A DNA stretch of 64,000 bases from Caldilineaceae bacterium (GCA_020634755.1 JACKBC010000012.1:1-64000), one strand, 5' to 3'; positions 43,367 to 52,913 are shown, counted from the stretch's first letter. Notes: generated from the sequence alone by a model not told the origin. Translations and numbers: made by a program.

Positions 43367-43406
43367 AAGCCGAATCATTTTGCGTCCCCACAAAATGATT
43401 CGGCTT
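43367..43406 (+). terminator. Terminator-like hairpin after the PhoX-like gene
   Basis: AAGCCGAATCATTTTG (43367-43382) and its exact complement (43391-43406) enclose an 8-nt loop, followed by GTGTTGTTT. It is separated from the stop by repeat A7. Confidence 0.75.
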
Positions 43407-43484
43407 GTGTTGTTTATGGCTCGTAAATGCTCACTGGCGCGCGATAGATAAGGGGCGCGCATAAGCGTTGCGGTGGAGAAATAG

Positions 43485-43562
43485 CCGCTAACGTGCGTGG
43501 CAGTGGCCAAAATAGCCATCAAATTTCAATTACCTTGGCGGTCAGTGCCTTGCACGTGGATC
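43485..43562. repeat. Family G palindromic repeat, copy G2
   Basis: ACGTGCGTGGCAGTGGCCA and ACCTTGGCGGTCAGTGCCTTGCACGT are the counterparts of G1's ends. The gap 43230-43724 is filled mainly by repeats A7, G2 and D2 plus one terminator. Confidence 0.55.
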
Positions 43563-43572
43563 ATAGGGTCTG

Positions 43573-43647
43573 TCCAGAAATAAGTTGTCGATTTAAACCT
43601 GTTAGGTCTCGAAGACCTGACAGGTTTGGCCGCCAACTTATTTCTGG
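43573..43647. repeat. Family D palindrome, copy D2
   Basis: CCAGAAATAAGTTG and CAACTTATTTCTGG are perfect inverted ends. The inside has AACCTGTTAGGTCT and AGACCTGACAGGTT, matching D1. It lies 78 bp from the subtilase stop. Confidence 0.8.
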
Positions 43648-43724
43648 TTATTTCTGAACATTGTGTGGGTCCCGATTAAATTTCACCCTTCAATAAGCAT
43701 GGGCGAAGCCCGCAGGCCGTTGCG

Positions 43725-46700
43725 CTACCGTTGGACCACGGGCAGAAACAGTTGATGGCTGGCGCGATTTTCCGCATCACCGTCAGTATCCACCTCAAAA
43801 TTGCCATTGGTGGGATCGTCGTCGTCGTTCGCTTCCAGTGCGGGCCCTTCCGCTGCCGCGTCCGCAAGGGCCGCGGCGGTCGCACCTCCAGCCGATAAGA
43901 CGCCCCCAATGTTCATGCCGTCAATAATCTGTTTGCCAAAGCCGTGGGCGGCGCCATTCCAATACGGTGCGTAGACGCAGCTTGTGTTGTTGGCGCCAAG
44001 CGTGATGGGCGTGCAGGTAAAGATGTCAGCTGCCGTACCGCTGACGCCCGTCACAGCAAACGCACCGGCCATGGACAAATAGAGCTTGCCGCTGGCGCCC
44101 ACGGATAAGCCCCAGATCTCTTCGGTGGATGCTGTGAGTTCGGCAGTTGAGCCATCAAAATAGAGCGACCAGCTTCCTTTGGTGGGCGCGCCCAGCGCAG
44201 TGGGGGCAAAGGCCAGAATATCTTCATCGTTGGCGGAAACGCCAGGCACGCTGGCGCTATTCAACGTGCTAATGAGCAATCGCCCATCGGGTGCAAAGTC
44301 AATGGCGTCAATGTCTTCGCCACTGGTCGTCAAGCCCACGTCCGCGCCTCGGAAATAGAGCGCATAGCTGCCGGCGGTGTTATCGCCCAGCGACGATGGC
44401 ATAAAGTGCACGATGTCAGAGTCATCCACGCTGCCCACGCCGCTAAGCGTGACCGGGTTGTCTGTACTCAGAAGCAAGCTGCCGTCGCTCAACACGGCCA
44501 AGGCATCCACATCCACACCGCCCAGCCCCACATCCGAACCGTCAAAGGCGAGAGACCATCTGTCCGTGTTGGGATCATAGGCCAGAATATCTTCGTCGCG
44601 AAACGCCACCCCACCCACCGTGCCATTGGCACTGGAGCTGAGATAGAGTACGTTGCCGGTGCTTGCGGCCGGGTTGACGGTGATAACCACGTCATCGCTG
44701 GTGGCCAGCGCACCATCGTTGGCGGTGAGCCGCAGCGTATAAACGCCGGCGCCCGTAAAGCTGGCCGTGGTGTTGAGCGCGTTGGCGCTGCCAAAGGTGA
44801 CCGCCCCCGGTCCGCTGACTGCGCTCCACGTGGCAACCAGGTTGGCTGGCGTGGGCAAGCCATCATCGCTGGCGCTGCCCGTGAGATTGGCCGCGGCGGG
44901 CAGCGTAATGCTCTGGTCAGCGCCGGCATTGACGGTGGGCGGCTGGTTAACCGGTGGCGCTGGGTTGACGGTGATAACCAGGTCATCGCTGGTGGCCAGC
45001 GCGCCATCGCTGGCGGTGAGCCGCAGCGTATAAACGCCGGCACCCGTAAAGCTGGCCGTGGTGTTGAGCGCGTTGGCATTGCCAAAGGTGACCGTCCCCG
45101 GTCCGCTGACCACGCTCCATGTGGCAACCAGATTGGCTGGCGTGGGCAAGCCATCATCGCTGGCGCTGCCCATGAGATTGGCCGCGGCGGGCAGCGTAAT
45201 GCTCTGGTCAGCGCCGGCATTGACGATGGGCGGCTGGTTAACCGGTGCGCCGGCGAGCACGGTGACCAAAATGGTGTCACTCACCGTCAGCTGACCGTCA
45301 TTGGCCGTCAGGCGCAGCGTGTAGAGCCCTTCCACCGTAAAGGTGGCGCTGGTTTGCAGAGCGTTGGCATTGGCAAACGTTACCGCGCCCGGTCCACTTT
45401 GCAGCGTCCAGGTGGTCATCAAATGGGCTGGCGTGGGCAACCCGTCATCGCTGGCCGTGCCGAGCAGATTGACGCCCGCTGCCAGCGTCACCGTCACGTC
45501 GACGCCGGCATTGACAGTGGGGTCTTGGTTGTTGCTGTTGTTGGCCAACCAGTTGTACGCGGCCAACACATCCAGCCGTCCCTGGCCAAAGTTATTATCA
45601 GCGCCCGCCGCGCCCAGGTCCACACTGCTGTTGAGCAGGGCCGCCTGCTGCCGCGCCGCGCTGGCCGAGGGATATGCGTTGAGCAGCAACGCCAGCGCGC
45701 CCGCCACATGGGGCGCTGCCAGCGAGGTGCCAGTTTGCGGAAAGTAGAGGCCATAGCGGTCGGTGGTCAATACGTTCACCCCTGGGGCACTCATGTGGGG
45801 GAAAGTGATGGTCGGCCCACCACAGGTGGCGGGACCGCGGCTGCTATAGGCGTAAATTTGGTTATTGTTATTGACGGCGCCCACGGCAAAGGCGCTGGGA
45901 TTGTTGGCCGGACTATAGCTTGTATTGGCGCTGGGCCCGGCATTGCCCGCTGCAAAGATGGGCAATACGCCCGCCGCCCGCAGCACGGCAATATCGTCTT
46001 CAAATTCGAGGTTGCAGCCCGGGCTTTGGAACGTCCAAGAACCGTTGACTACGTTGGGGGTGTCGGCGGTGGCGGGGTTGCCGTCTGGGTCCAGCAGCCA
46101 TTGAAAGGCAGCGTGGATGCCCGCCACGGTGCCCGAGCCCTGGTCGTTAAAAATCTTGGCCGCAATCCATTGCGCGCCGGGCGCCATGCCGATGCTTGTA
46201 CCGCCGCCATTTCCGCCCACCATAATGCCCATGGTCCAGGTACCGTGGCCGCTGGCATCATATGGCGTGGCGTGCTGGCCATAGGGGTCGAACCAGCTAT
46301 TGGCGCCACCGCGATAGCGGGCCGACAGCTCGGGGTGGCTGATATCTACGCCGGAATCCATATTGGCCACCACAATGCCCTGACCTTGATAGCCCTGGCT
46401 CCACAGCGCCGGTGCATTGACCAGCGCAATGTTTGCTTCCGGTGCGCCGCCTTGCCGCACCAACGATGTCCGGCTATTCAATGGGGTGGCGGGCGCCGCT
46501 ATAGATTCATTGCGGACAATCTTACCCACGGCGTTCAATTGGGCCAGCTCTTGAATGACCGCCGGCGTGGCCGTCACCTCCAGCCCATTGATCATCCAAA
46601 AGGATGTGTAGCTTTGTGCTGTGCCGTCGGCGATCCGGCTTTCCACCAGCTGAATGACTTTGCTTTGCGTCTGCTGCGCTTTCTTTTTAAGGCGCTCGAT

Positions 46701-46979
46701 GATTTTCTTGATCTGGTTTTTGCGCTGCTTTTCCTTGAGATCGCTCAGGCTTTCCTTTTCGCGCAGTTCGACGATGACGCTGATCATCTCACCGGTGGCC
46801 GCGCTTTGCAGCACCTGCATGAGCTTGGGATCAATTTTGTCCCGTGGCTCCACACGTGCGGCTGTGGCAAGTGCGTTGCTCGGTGGGAAGAGGCTTGCCA
46901 ACAATAAAAGAGGGACAGCCATCAATAGGAAAAGCCGGGAATAGGTTGCCAATGGAGATTTCTTTGGAGAATATATCAT
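43725..46979 (-). CDS. Exported subtilase (S8) with three PKD-like repeats and a propeller-like C-terminus
   Basis: 1084 residues with a Sec signal peptide (MAVPLLLLASLFPPSNALA). A propeptide-like region (about 45-160) precedes the catalytic domain: D208 in VVANMDSGVDISHP, H245 in DASGHGTWTMG, oxyanion Asn346 in IFAAGNAG, and S419 in PQTGTSLAAPHVAGALA. Three near-identical PKD-like repeats follow (VNAGADQSITLPAAANL... core). The C-terminal ~330 residues repeat motifs such as DEDILAYDP, SLYFDGSTAEL and DSDIVHFMP, also seen in the protein encoded at 53324-56332. It ends QLFLPVVQR. A secreted protease. Confidence 0.9.
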   Translation of the reverse strand: MIYSPKKSPLATYSRLFLLMAVPLLLLASLFPPSNALATAARVEPRDKIDPKLMQVLQSAATGEMISVIVELREKESLSDLKEKQRKNQIKKIIERLKKKAQQTQSKVIQLVESRIADGTAQSYTSFWMINGLEVTATPAVIQELAQLNAVGKIVRNESIAAPATPLNSRTSLVRQGGAPEANIALVNAPALWSQGYQGQGIVVANMDSGVDISHPELSARYRGGANSWFDPYGQHATPYDASGHGTWTMGIMVGGNGGGTSIGMAPGAQWIAAKIFNDQGSGTVAGIHAAFQWLLDPDGNPATADTPNVVNGSWTFQSPGCNLEFEDDIAVLRAAGVLPIFAAGNAGPSANTSYSPANNPSAFAVGAVNNNNQIYAYSSRGPATCGGPTITFPHMSAPGVNVLTTDRYGLYFPQTGTSLAAPHVAGALALLLNAYPSASAARQQAALLNSSVDLGAAGADNNFGQGRLDVLAAYNWLANNSNNQDPTVNAGVDVTVTLAAGVNLLGTASDDGLPTPAHLMTTWTLQSGPGAVTFANANALQTSATFTVEGLYTLRLTANDGQLTVSDTILVTVLAGAPVNQPPIVNAGADQSITLPAAANLMGSASDDGLPTPANLVATWSVVSGPGTVTFGNANALNTTASFTGAGVYTLRLTASDGALATSDDLVITVNPAPPVNQPPTVNAGADQSITLPAAANLTGSASDDGLPTPANLVATWSAVSGPGAVTFGSANALNTTASFTGAGVYTLRLTANDGALATSDDVVITVNPAASTGNVLYLSSSANGTVGGVAFRDEDILAYDPNTDRWSLAFDGSDVGLGGVDVDALAVLSDGSLLLSTDNPVTLSGVGSVDDSDIVHFMPSSLGDNTAGSYALYFRGADVGLTTSGEDIDAIDFAPDGRLLISTLNSASVPGVSANDEDILAFAPTALGAPTKGSWSLYFDGSTAELTASTEEIWGLSVGASGKLYLSMAGAFAVTGVSGTAADIFTCTPITLGANNTSCVYAPYWNGAAHGFGKQIIDGMNIGGVLSAGGATAAALADAAAEGPALEANDDDDPTNGNFEVDTDGDAENRASHQLFLPVVQR

Positions 46980-46995
46980 GAATGCCTACTTTATT

Positions 46996-47083
46996 AGCTT
47001 ATGTTACGCAAGCCCGGAGGAAAGTCGGCGAGCCGACGTTCCTGTTTCTCTCTAGCAGACTAGCTGTCGCTGCGTAACGTCAT
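46996..47083 (+). repeat. Family B palindromic repeat, copy B4
   Basis: GCTTATGTTACGCAAGCCC to GCTGCGTAACGTCAT, with core AAGTCGGCGAGCCGACGTT. It occupies the gap between the subtilase start and the CopC-CopD stop. Confidence 0.85.
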
Positions 47084-47126
47084 TTATGAATTCCTGCTTT
47101 GAGAAAATGGAAGTGAATGCGTGCGG

Positions 47127-49139
47127 TCAGCTGTGTGCGGCCTTCTGGGCCGTCGGCATGGCGGGCGCGGGGCGACCAGCGCCCGCCGCATCGTGTGCGG
47201 GCGTGGCCTGCCGGGACTGCCTCGGCAAAGACCAGCGTATGACCGCCATGAGCACCGTCAGCATCATGAGGAAACCAAGCGCCAGCCGATTGGCCAGCGG
47301 CGCCAGTGCCGCCTTGGAGATGCGCACCGGCTGCAATTCACCCGCGGGCGGCACGACCCATTGGAAAGTGGCAATGGCGTCCGGCTTGCCGTACCGTTCC
47401 GCCACGACCGCAATCTGCCAAGGGCCGGCTTGCGTCAAATGGTAGCCAATGACTTGAAATTCGGCGTTGCTTAACTTATCTGCCGGCAACTTGACGGGCT
47501 CGATGTTCTCTGCGGCTGGATGAAGCTGCACGTACACCAGCGTGATTTCGGATGAGAGCGGTTGCGCCGGGTTGACGGCGCGCACGTTGATCATATTTTG
47601 CCCCAGCTGATTGGGGCTCACCGCCAGCGTAATTAGCAGATTGTCCACGCGCTGAGTGAGCGCCGGCTGGATCTGCGCCGGATCAATGGTATAGGCCACA
47701 TCGCGCGGGGGCGCCGTGGCGGTGAGCAGCCCGATGATGCCCAGGAGCAGCACGCCCAATATCACCTCCACGGCGAACAGCCGCGTTGGTTGCAATCGCC
47801 CCTGGGCTGGCTGTCGGCGCGCCGGGCGTCCCAGCCAGCGCCTCAAACTCGCCACCAACCGGGGATGCAGCCACAACGCGTTGCCAATGCCGCAAAGACC
47901 AATCAGGAGAACCAGCCCAATTTTGCCCAGCAGCAGCTGCCCATATGGCGTGTCGAGCAGCGCATCTGCCGAAGCCACTTGTCGCCCCATGTTGTAGAAA
48001 CCGGTGGCAAAGAGCAGCCCCACGCTCAACGCGGCCAGCAGGCTAAATGCCCGCCAGCGAAACGGCTGCCACTGGGGCGCAGTGGCTTTGTCCCGAGTGT
48101 GAGCTGGCAGCACCACCACGGCCAGCGTAATCAGCCCGCCGATCCAGATGCCGGCCGCCAGCAAATGAAGGGTGGTGCTGGTCAAAGCCAGCAGCCAGAA
48201 GTGGCTGTCGCTGGTGGCGTGACCGGCCAACGCCTGCACAATCATCAGATCGATGGCGCGGCCAAAGACGAGCAGCTTTTGCCAGCTTGGGCGCGCCGCG
48301 GATGACGGGCGTGATAATAGCCACAGACCGCCGCTCAAAAAGAGCAGCAGCGCTTGGCGCGCCAGCCACAAGCGGCCCCACTGGGTTTGCAGCAGCATGG
48401 GTTGTACCTGCTGCCACCAGCCGGTTCCTGTGCCGTTCAGCGGTTGGAAGCTAGCCGCTTGCCAGCGCAAAAGCCCAAGGCCCACCACAAATGCACCCGC
48501 TGCACAAGCCGCACTCCAGCCCAGCGTGCGGCCATAAAGCCGCTGTTGCAGTTGGGCGCTTTGTGCAGCGAGCTGACTGTCTGTCGGTGCTAGGACGAAA
48601 ACTGCCAGGGCGAGCGCGCCTATCAGGCAGGCCAACAAGAGGTAGTTGCTCCAGCGCAGCGCCGCTTCAATCGCCAATGGCAGTGTGGCCTGCGTGCTCT
48701 CCCGATGATGCGCGGCGCCCTGTGAGGGCATCATTTCGTGACCCAGGCTAAACACGGTGAAGCCTTGGCTAACGTGGCCATCAATATCGGATAAGACGCG
48801 CCACATGACCGTGTAGACGCCCGGCTCAAGTTCTGGCAAGGTAGCCACCAGCGCGCCGCTGTCTGCCAGCTGCGTTTGCATCTGCACATTGGCAACGACG
48901 TTATCGTCTGCATCCACTAGCTGCACCTGGCTAAATTGGGGCAGAATCGGTTCGCTGAACCAAAGGCGCAGCTCACGCGGGGGCGTGGTCAGCGCTTCTC
49001 CATCAATGGGCTCGGCGCGGATCACGGCTGCATGGGCCTGGGCCAATTTGGTGGTAAACCCCAACAGCAGAAGGAGGCCGACAAGGATGTACAAAAGTTG
49101 GCGCTTATGAAAGTGTATGGCTGATTTTGGATTAAACAT
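47127..49139 (-). CDS. CopC-CopD fusion, copper-handling membrane protein
   Basis: 670 residues. A signal segment ends at AQA with the mature protein starting HAAVIRAEPIDGEALT, so the N-terminal His (H36) becomes the CopC copper ligand; H122 in SDIDGHVSQGFTVF is the second. Residues ~36-135 are CopC, a periplasmic-type beta-sandwich. About eight helices (about 150-470) form CopD, with HATSDSHFWLLALTSTTLHL among the His-rich segments. A C-terminal ~130-residue domain (ITLAVSPNQLGQNMINVR...) resembles FixH/YtkA-type sheets and is followed by a last helix. CopC-CopD proteins take up copper. It lies 5 bp after the beta-helix gene. Confidence 0.88.
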   Translation of the reverse strand: MFNPKSAIHFHKRQLLYILVGLLLLLGFTTKLAQAHAAVIRAEPIDGEALTTPPRELRLWFSEPILPQFSQVQLVDADDNVVANVQMQTQLADSGALVATLPELEPGVYTVMWRVLSDIDGHVSQGFTVFSLGHEMMPSQGAAHHRESTQATLPLAIEAALRWSNYLLLACLIGALALAVFVLAPTDSQLAAQSAQLQQRLYGRTLGWSAACAAGAFVVGLGLLRWQAASFQPLNGTGTGWWQQVQPMLLQTQWGRLWLARQALLLFLSGGLWLLSRPSSAARPSWQKLLVFGRAIDLMIVQALAGHATSDSHFWLLALTSTTLHLLAAGIWIGGLITLAVVVLPAHTRDKATAPQWQPFRWRAFSLLAALSVGLLFATGFYNMGRQVASADALLDTPYGQLLLGKIGLVLLIGLCGIGNALWLHPRLVASLRRWLGRPARRQPAQGRLQPTRLFAVEVILGVLLLGIIGLLTATAPPRDVAYTIDPAQIQPALTQRVDNLLITLAVSPNQLGQNMINVRAVNPAQPLSSEITLVYVQLHPAAENIEPVKLPADKLSNAEFQVIGYHLTQAGPWQIAVVAERYGKPDAIATFQWVVPPAGELQPVRISKAALAPLANRLALGFLMMLTVLMAVIRWSLPRQSRQATPAHDAAGAGRPAPAMPTAQKAAHS

Positions 49140-49144
49140 GATCT

Positions 49145-52100
49145 CTATTTTTGGACAATCGGCAAATAGCTGGTTGGCCCGCTCTGGTTGCCGGTGCCAG
49201 AGGCGCCCACGTTGATCTCAAAGGCATAATCATTGCTGCCCAGGCTATTGGCGGCCCGCACGGTTACGGAGACCACACCCACTTCCGCCTCCGTTGGGGT
49301 CCAATCGATTTGGCCGGTGGCCGTGTTGCCTGTTTGCGCCGCCACGTGAGTGACTTTTGCGTCGCCGGCGTTGCTGACCGTCATGCCGGTTGGGCCGCGG
49401 ATCAGCTCAAATGTGGGCGGCGGGAAACCGGTGGCCTGAAGCGTATAATGAAAAGGTTGTCCCACGGTGGCCTCCTTGGCGGATTGACCCTGCGGGTCCA
49501 CAATCTGCGGTGCAGACGGAATGGGCGTTGCCGTGGGTGCTGGCGTGGGTTCAGCCGGGAGCGTGGGTTTGGGGTTCACGGTGGCTGTAGGCGTCGGGGT
49601 GGGCGTGGCGGCGGCGCCCACGACAAAGTATGCCCGAGTTTGCTGGCTTTCCAGCGTGTGCGTCACCGTGTAGACGCCGGCGGCAAGTTGCCCCACGCTA
49701 ATGCTGTAGTCCCACGGAATTTCGGCTGGTGTGCAAAAAAGTTCCCCCGAAGGTGCACTCAAAATGGCAATTTCATGGTCAACAATCTGATGTGAATCAT
49801 AATGGGGGACACAACTATCGCGGTGGATGCTGCCGATGGTAATCGAGATGTTGTCGTTTATGGTGGGCGCGGGCGGCTCAATCACAATGCGGATGACGCC
49901 CAAAATCGCCAAGGTGGTAATATGCACAGGCGTTATTAGGCTGAGGTCGGCTTCATTATTGGCCGCATCATACGCCGCCACCCACAGCCAGTAGCCCGTG
50001 GCCGCCTGCAATGTGTTGAGGGTAAAACTGAGCGTCATGGTGTCGCCGATCAATTCTGGGGTTGCCGCCGGTTCGTCGGACCGCACCCAAATATGATAAC
50101 CGGTCACGCCCACATTATCGGTGGCGGGCGTCCAGTGCAGCGTTACGCCGGTGGCCGTCAGATCGGTGGTTGTCAGCGCACCCACGGCGCCGGGCGCGGT
50201 CCGATCGCCGCCGGCTTGTGACACCGTCACCACCGTCACCTGCTTATTGTTGGCCATGTTGAGATCGGGCGTAAGGCTGCTAACCTGCGCCGTATTGGTT
50301 AATGTGCCGGCCGTCATCGGCGTGGTGACCGCAATGGTGGCCGAAATGCTGGCGCCAGCATCCAGCGCAGGCAAGCGCCAACGGATGCAGCCATTGGGAA
50401 CACAATCGCCTTGGCTGTCCAGCGTAGATGAGATCGTAGCCGAGATGGATGCCGTGACCGTCGTTGAGATCAGCGCCACGTTGGCCGGCAGATAGTCGGT
50501 GAGCGTCACCGTCAGCGCGCGGCTGGGACCCAGATTGGTGACGAACAGGTGGTATGTCAGGGGCGCGTTGGGCTGTGCCGTGCCTGTAGAACTCGTGATG
50601 TCTGCTGCGCCTGTGAGCCCAACCGAGGAGGTGACGGTCAGAGCCAGGTCGGCCAGCTCACCCTCTTCAAAGGCGCCAATGTCGCAGGCTGGACCTTGGG
50701 GGCGCGGTAGCCCGCGCTGATCCGTAGCCGGACAATTGGCGCCGGCGTCAATTGCCGGACTGCCGGTGAGCAGCGCCTGGGTTGGCGTGGGGCCGCCATT
50801 GTTTTGCAACGGCCCCAGCCGCGGGTTGCTGTTGGGCAGATCGCCCGTGGCCATAAATTGGCAGCTATTGGCGCTTTCCAGATTATGGCCCAGCGAGGTC
50901 ACAAAACCACCGCTTTGGGCGCAGTTGCTGCCGGCAGCCGCTTGCGCCACAATGCTATTTTGGATGCTCAGTTGAGCTTCATCCACAAAGATGTTGCCGC
51001 CCTGACCGCCGGCTTGATTTTGCGCCAAAGTTACGGCGTTGAGCACGGCGCTGCTTCCGTTATAAAGACCGCCCCCATTGTCGCTGGCCGCGTTTTGGCT
51101 CACGGTGTCGTTGAGCAGGGACAGATTGCCGCCAAAGTGATGCAGCCCGCCGCCGGCGCGCGCCTGATTGTGATCCAGCGTGCTGTCGTGAACAGTCATG
51201 GCGCCGTTGTTAAAGAGCCCGCCGCCGCTGCCCGTGGCGAGATTGCCGCTCAGACGCGTGCGATAGATGCCCACGCTGGCGCCAACCCCTTCATTGAGCA
51301 GACCGCCGCCGGCTGGCGCGGTGTTGGCGATGAGCTGGCTGTCGGTGATGGTCAAGTGCGTTGGCCCGGCGCCGGTATTGACCACGCCGCCGTGTTCACT
51401 GTTGCCGCGCAGCGTGGCCCCCGCAATGGTGGCTTGGGCGCCCCCATTGTAGAGCCCGCCGCCAACATTATCCGCAATGAGACCGCCGGTAAACGCCAGT
51501 GCGCCTTGGCCCTGATTGGAAAGACCATAGCCGCCGCTGTTGCGGAGAATCTCGACGTTTTTGAGCGTAAATAAGCCGCCCATGTTGACCAGTCCGCCAC
51601 CGCTGTTTTCCGCAACCTGGCTGTCGGTAAGCGTCACGCGGCCGCTGCCATAAAGACCGCCGCCGCTTACGGCGCTGTTGCTGAAAATGTGGCTGTTGCT
51701 GATGGTGAGCCGCGTGCCTATTTCGGTGAGAATGCCGCCACCATTGGCCGCGCCATCTGGCTGGCCGTGTTGAATGGTGAGCCCGATAAGCGTGAGCTGC
51801 GCACCGCTCAAAAGGTGAAAAACGCGGTCGCTGTGATTGCCATCAATGATCACCGCCGGCATCTGTGTGGGGGCAACGCCGCTTGTCGTGTTGCTGATGG
51901 TCAAGGCGCCGCTAATGGTTAAGGAGCCGGTCACATCCAGATCGCCCGTTTGGGCGCCATTTTCGTTGCTGCCCATGTGGGTAAGCACAAAGAGGCTTGG
52001 CGTGGGCAATGCATCGGCAAAGATAATGGTATCGGCGCCGCTGCCCGCCGTACAGCCGTTGAAAGCGGCATCTGTATTGGCGGCAATGATTGCTTCGCGT

Positions 52101-52246
52101 AGCGAACAGGCAGCGTCATTGGCCAGCGCATCATCGAGCGTCGTCACCGTGATGACTGAGTCGGCATGGGTGGACATGACCATGCCAAACATGCTGAACA
52201 AGCAGATGACCAGGGCGATGCTAATGCGATTGACTATGGGTTGCAT
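49145..52246 (-). CDS. CSLREA-domain right-handed beta-helix exported protein
   Basis: 1033 residues from MQPIVNRISIALVICLF; GAGGTTAC precedes the ATG. A signal peptide runs to about residue 28. The CSLREA motif is at 47-52 (AACSLREAIIAANTD). Beta-helix turns fill ~100-430 (GGGLYGSG, NGGGILTEIG, GGGLYNGS), ending in the choice-of-anchor style GSPAIDAGANCPATDQRGLPRP. A DUF11-type domain (LTYHLFVTNLGPSRALTVTL), an FN3-like part, a Pro/Thr linker (TPTPTPTATVNPKPT) and a cadherin-like domain follow. It ends TSYLPIVQK, the [YFW]LP tail. A large surface or adhesion protein. Confidence 0.88.
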   Translation of the reverse strand: MQPIVNRISIALVICLFSMFGMVMSTHADSVITVTTLDDALANDAACSLREAIIAANTDAAFNGCTAGSGADTIIFADALPTPSLFVLTHMGSNENGAQTGDLDVTGSLTISGALTISNTTSGVAPTQMPAVIIDGNHSDRVFHLLSGAQLTLIGLTIQHGQPDGAANGGGILTEIGTRLTISNSHIFSNSAVSGGGLYGSGRVTLTDSQVAENSGGGLVNMGGLFTLKNVEILRNSGGYGLSNQGQGALAFTGGLIADNVGGGLYNGGAQATIAGATLRGNSEHGGVVNTGAGPTHLTITDSQLIANTAPAGGGLLNEGVGASVGIYRTRLSGNLATGSGGGLFNNGAMTVHDSTLDHNQARAGGGLHHFGGNLSLLNDTVSQNAASDNGGGLYNGSSAVLNAVTLAQNQAGGQGGNIFVDEAQLSIQNSIVAQAAAGSNCAQSGGFVTSLGHNLESANSCQFMATGDLPNSNPRLGPLQNNGGPTPTQALLTGSPAIDAGANCPATDQRGLPRPQGPACDIGAFEEGELADLALTVTSSVGLTGAADITSSTGTAQPNAPLTYHLFVTNLGPSRALTVTLTDYLPANVALISTTVTASISATISSTLDSQGDCVPNGCIRWRLPALDAGASISATIAVTTPMTAGTLTNTAQVSSLTPDLNMANNKQVTVVTVSQAGGDRTAPGAVGALTTTDLTATGVTLHWTPATDNVGVTGYHIWVRSDEPAATPELIGDTMTLSFTLNTLQAATGYWLWVAAYDAANNEADLSLITPVHITTLAILGVIRIVIEPPAPTINDNISITIGSIHRDSCVPHYDSHQIVDHEIAILSAPSGELFCTPAEIPWDYSISVGQLAAGVYTVTHTLESQQTRAYFVVGAAATPTPTPTATVNPKPTLPAEPTPAPTATPIPSAPQIVDPQGQSAKEATVGQPFHYTLQATGFPPPTFELIRGPTGMTVSNAGDAKVTHVAAQTGNTATGQIDWTPTEAEVGVVSVTVRAANSLGSNDYAFEINVGASGTGNQSGPTSYLPIVQK

Positions 52247-52345
52247 GTAACCTCGGGGAAGGAATGATAGCTCAAGGGAAAGGGGCCAGCGTGTCAGCCA
52301 CCTGAGATCCAAAAGAGCTGGAATTATCAATAGCCCATTGTGTCG

Positions 52346-52867
52346 TCATTGCGACGCAATGGGCTCAAGGCGCAGTGTGCCAAATACAACCGAAACGGGC
52401 GTGCCGTGACGGACGGCATTCTGCGTATTGGGATATAGCATAAAATAGTTGGCATTATCCTTCAGTTCGGCGTTATGTTTCATGGCGCGGCCGGCTTGCT
52501 TTAGCGTGAGGCCATTCTCCTCGATGAAAAGGGTGGGCGGATTGTCCGCATCATCCAGCAGATATGCCGCCTTTTCTTTATCGAGTATCTTATAGCGCAC
52601 GTCCACAATGCCGCCGCCCGCCGTAACGGCAACCAGCGTCATTTGCAGGCCAAAGCGCTCTGCCAAGGTTTGCGCCGAAATGACCGTGACCGGCGCCACC
52701 GCCGCTTCTTGCACGGCAGATTGTGTCTCTTGGGGCAGGCTGTACCAGATGGTATAGGCCAAAATTGCCGCGACCACCGGCAGCAAAATCAGCCCGTGAA
52801 TGATGTAGCGCGTGGCGTGGGCCACGCCGGTTTGAATGAACTTGGGGTTGCTAAGAGTTGCGCGCAT
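52346..52867 (-). CDS. Membrane-anchored small exported protein of unknown function
   Basis: 173 residues from MRATLSNPKFIQ. The upstream extension is repetitive and unlikely. A membrane anchor (about 22-43, GLILLPVVAAILAYTIW) leads to an extracytoplasmic domain with IVDVRYKILDKEKAAYLLDD, PPTLFIEENGLTLKQ and VSVVFGTLRLEPI, a beta-rich fold. No family is recognised. It lies within a minus-strand block of copper-related genes and is ~100 bp from the start of the CSLREA gene. Confidence 0.65.
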   Translation of the reverse strand: MRATLSNPKFIQTGVAHATRYIIHGLILLPVVAAILAYTIWYSLPQETQSAVQEAAVAPVTVISAQTLAERFGLQMTLVAVTAGGGIVDVRYKILDKEKAAYLLDDADNPPTLFIEENGLTLKQAGRAMKHNAELKDNANYFMLYPNTQNAVRHGTPVSVVFGTLRLEPIASQ

Positions 52868-52913
52868 AATTTTTGCTCTGATGTATCCGTTGCTATCTGG
52901 TATATAACGCCAT

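Noticed and set aside
44406..46907. An 833-residue plus-strand frame opposite the subtilase
   Set aside because: The reverse strand encodes a complete subtilase with catalytic triad and repeats. The frame stays open because of codon bias.
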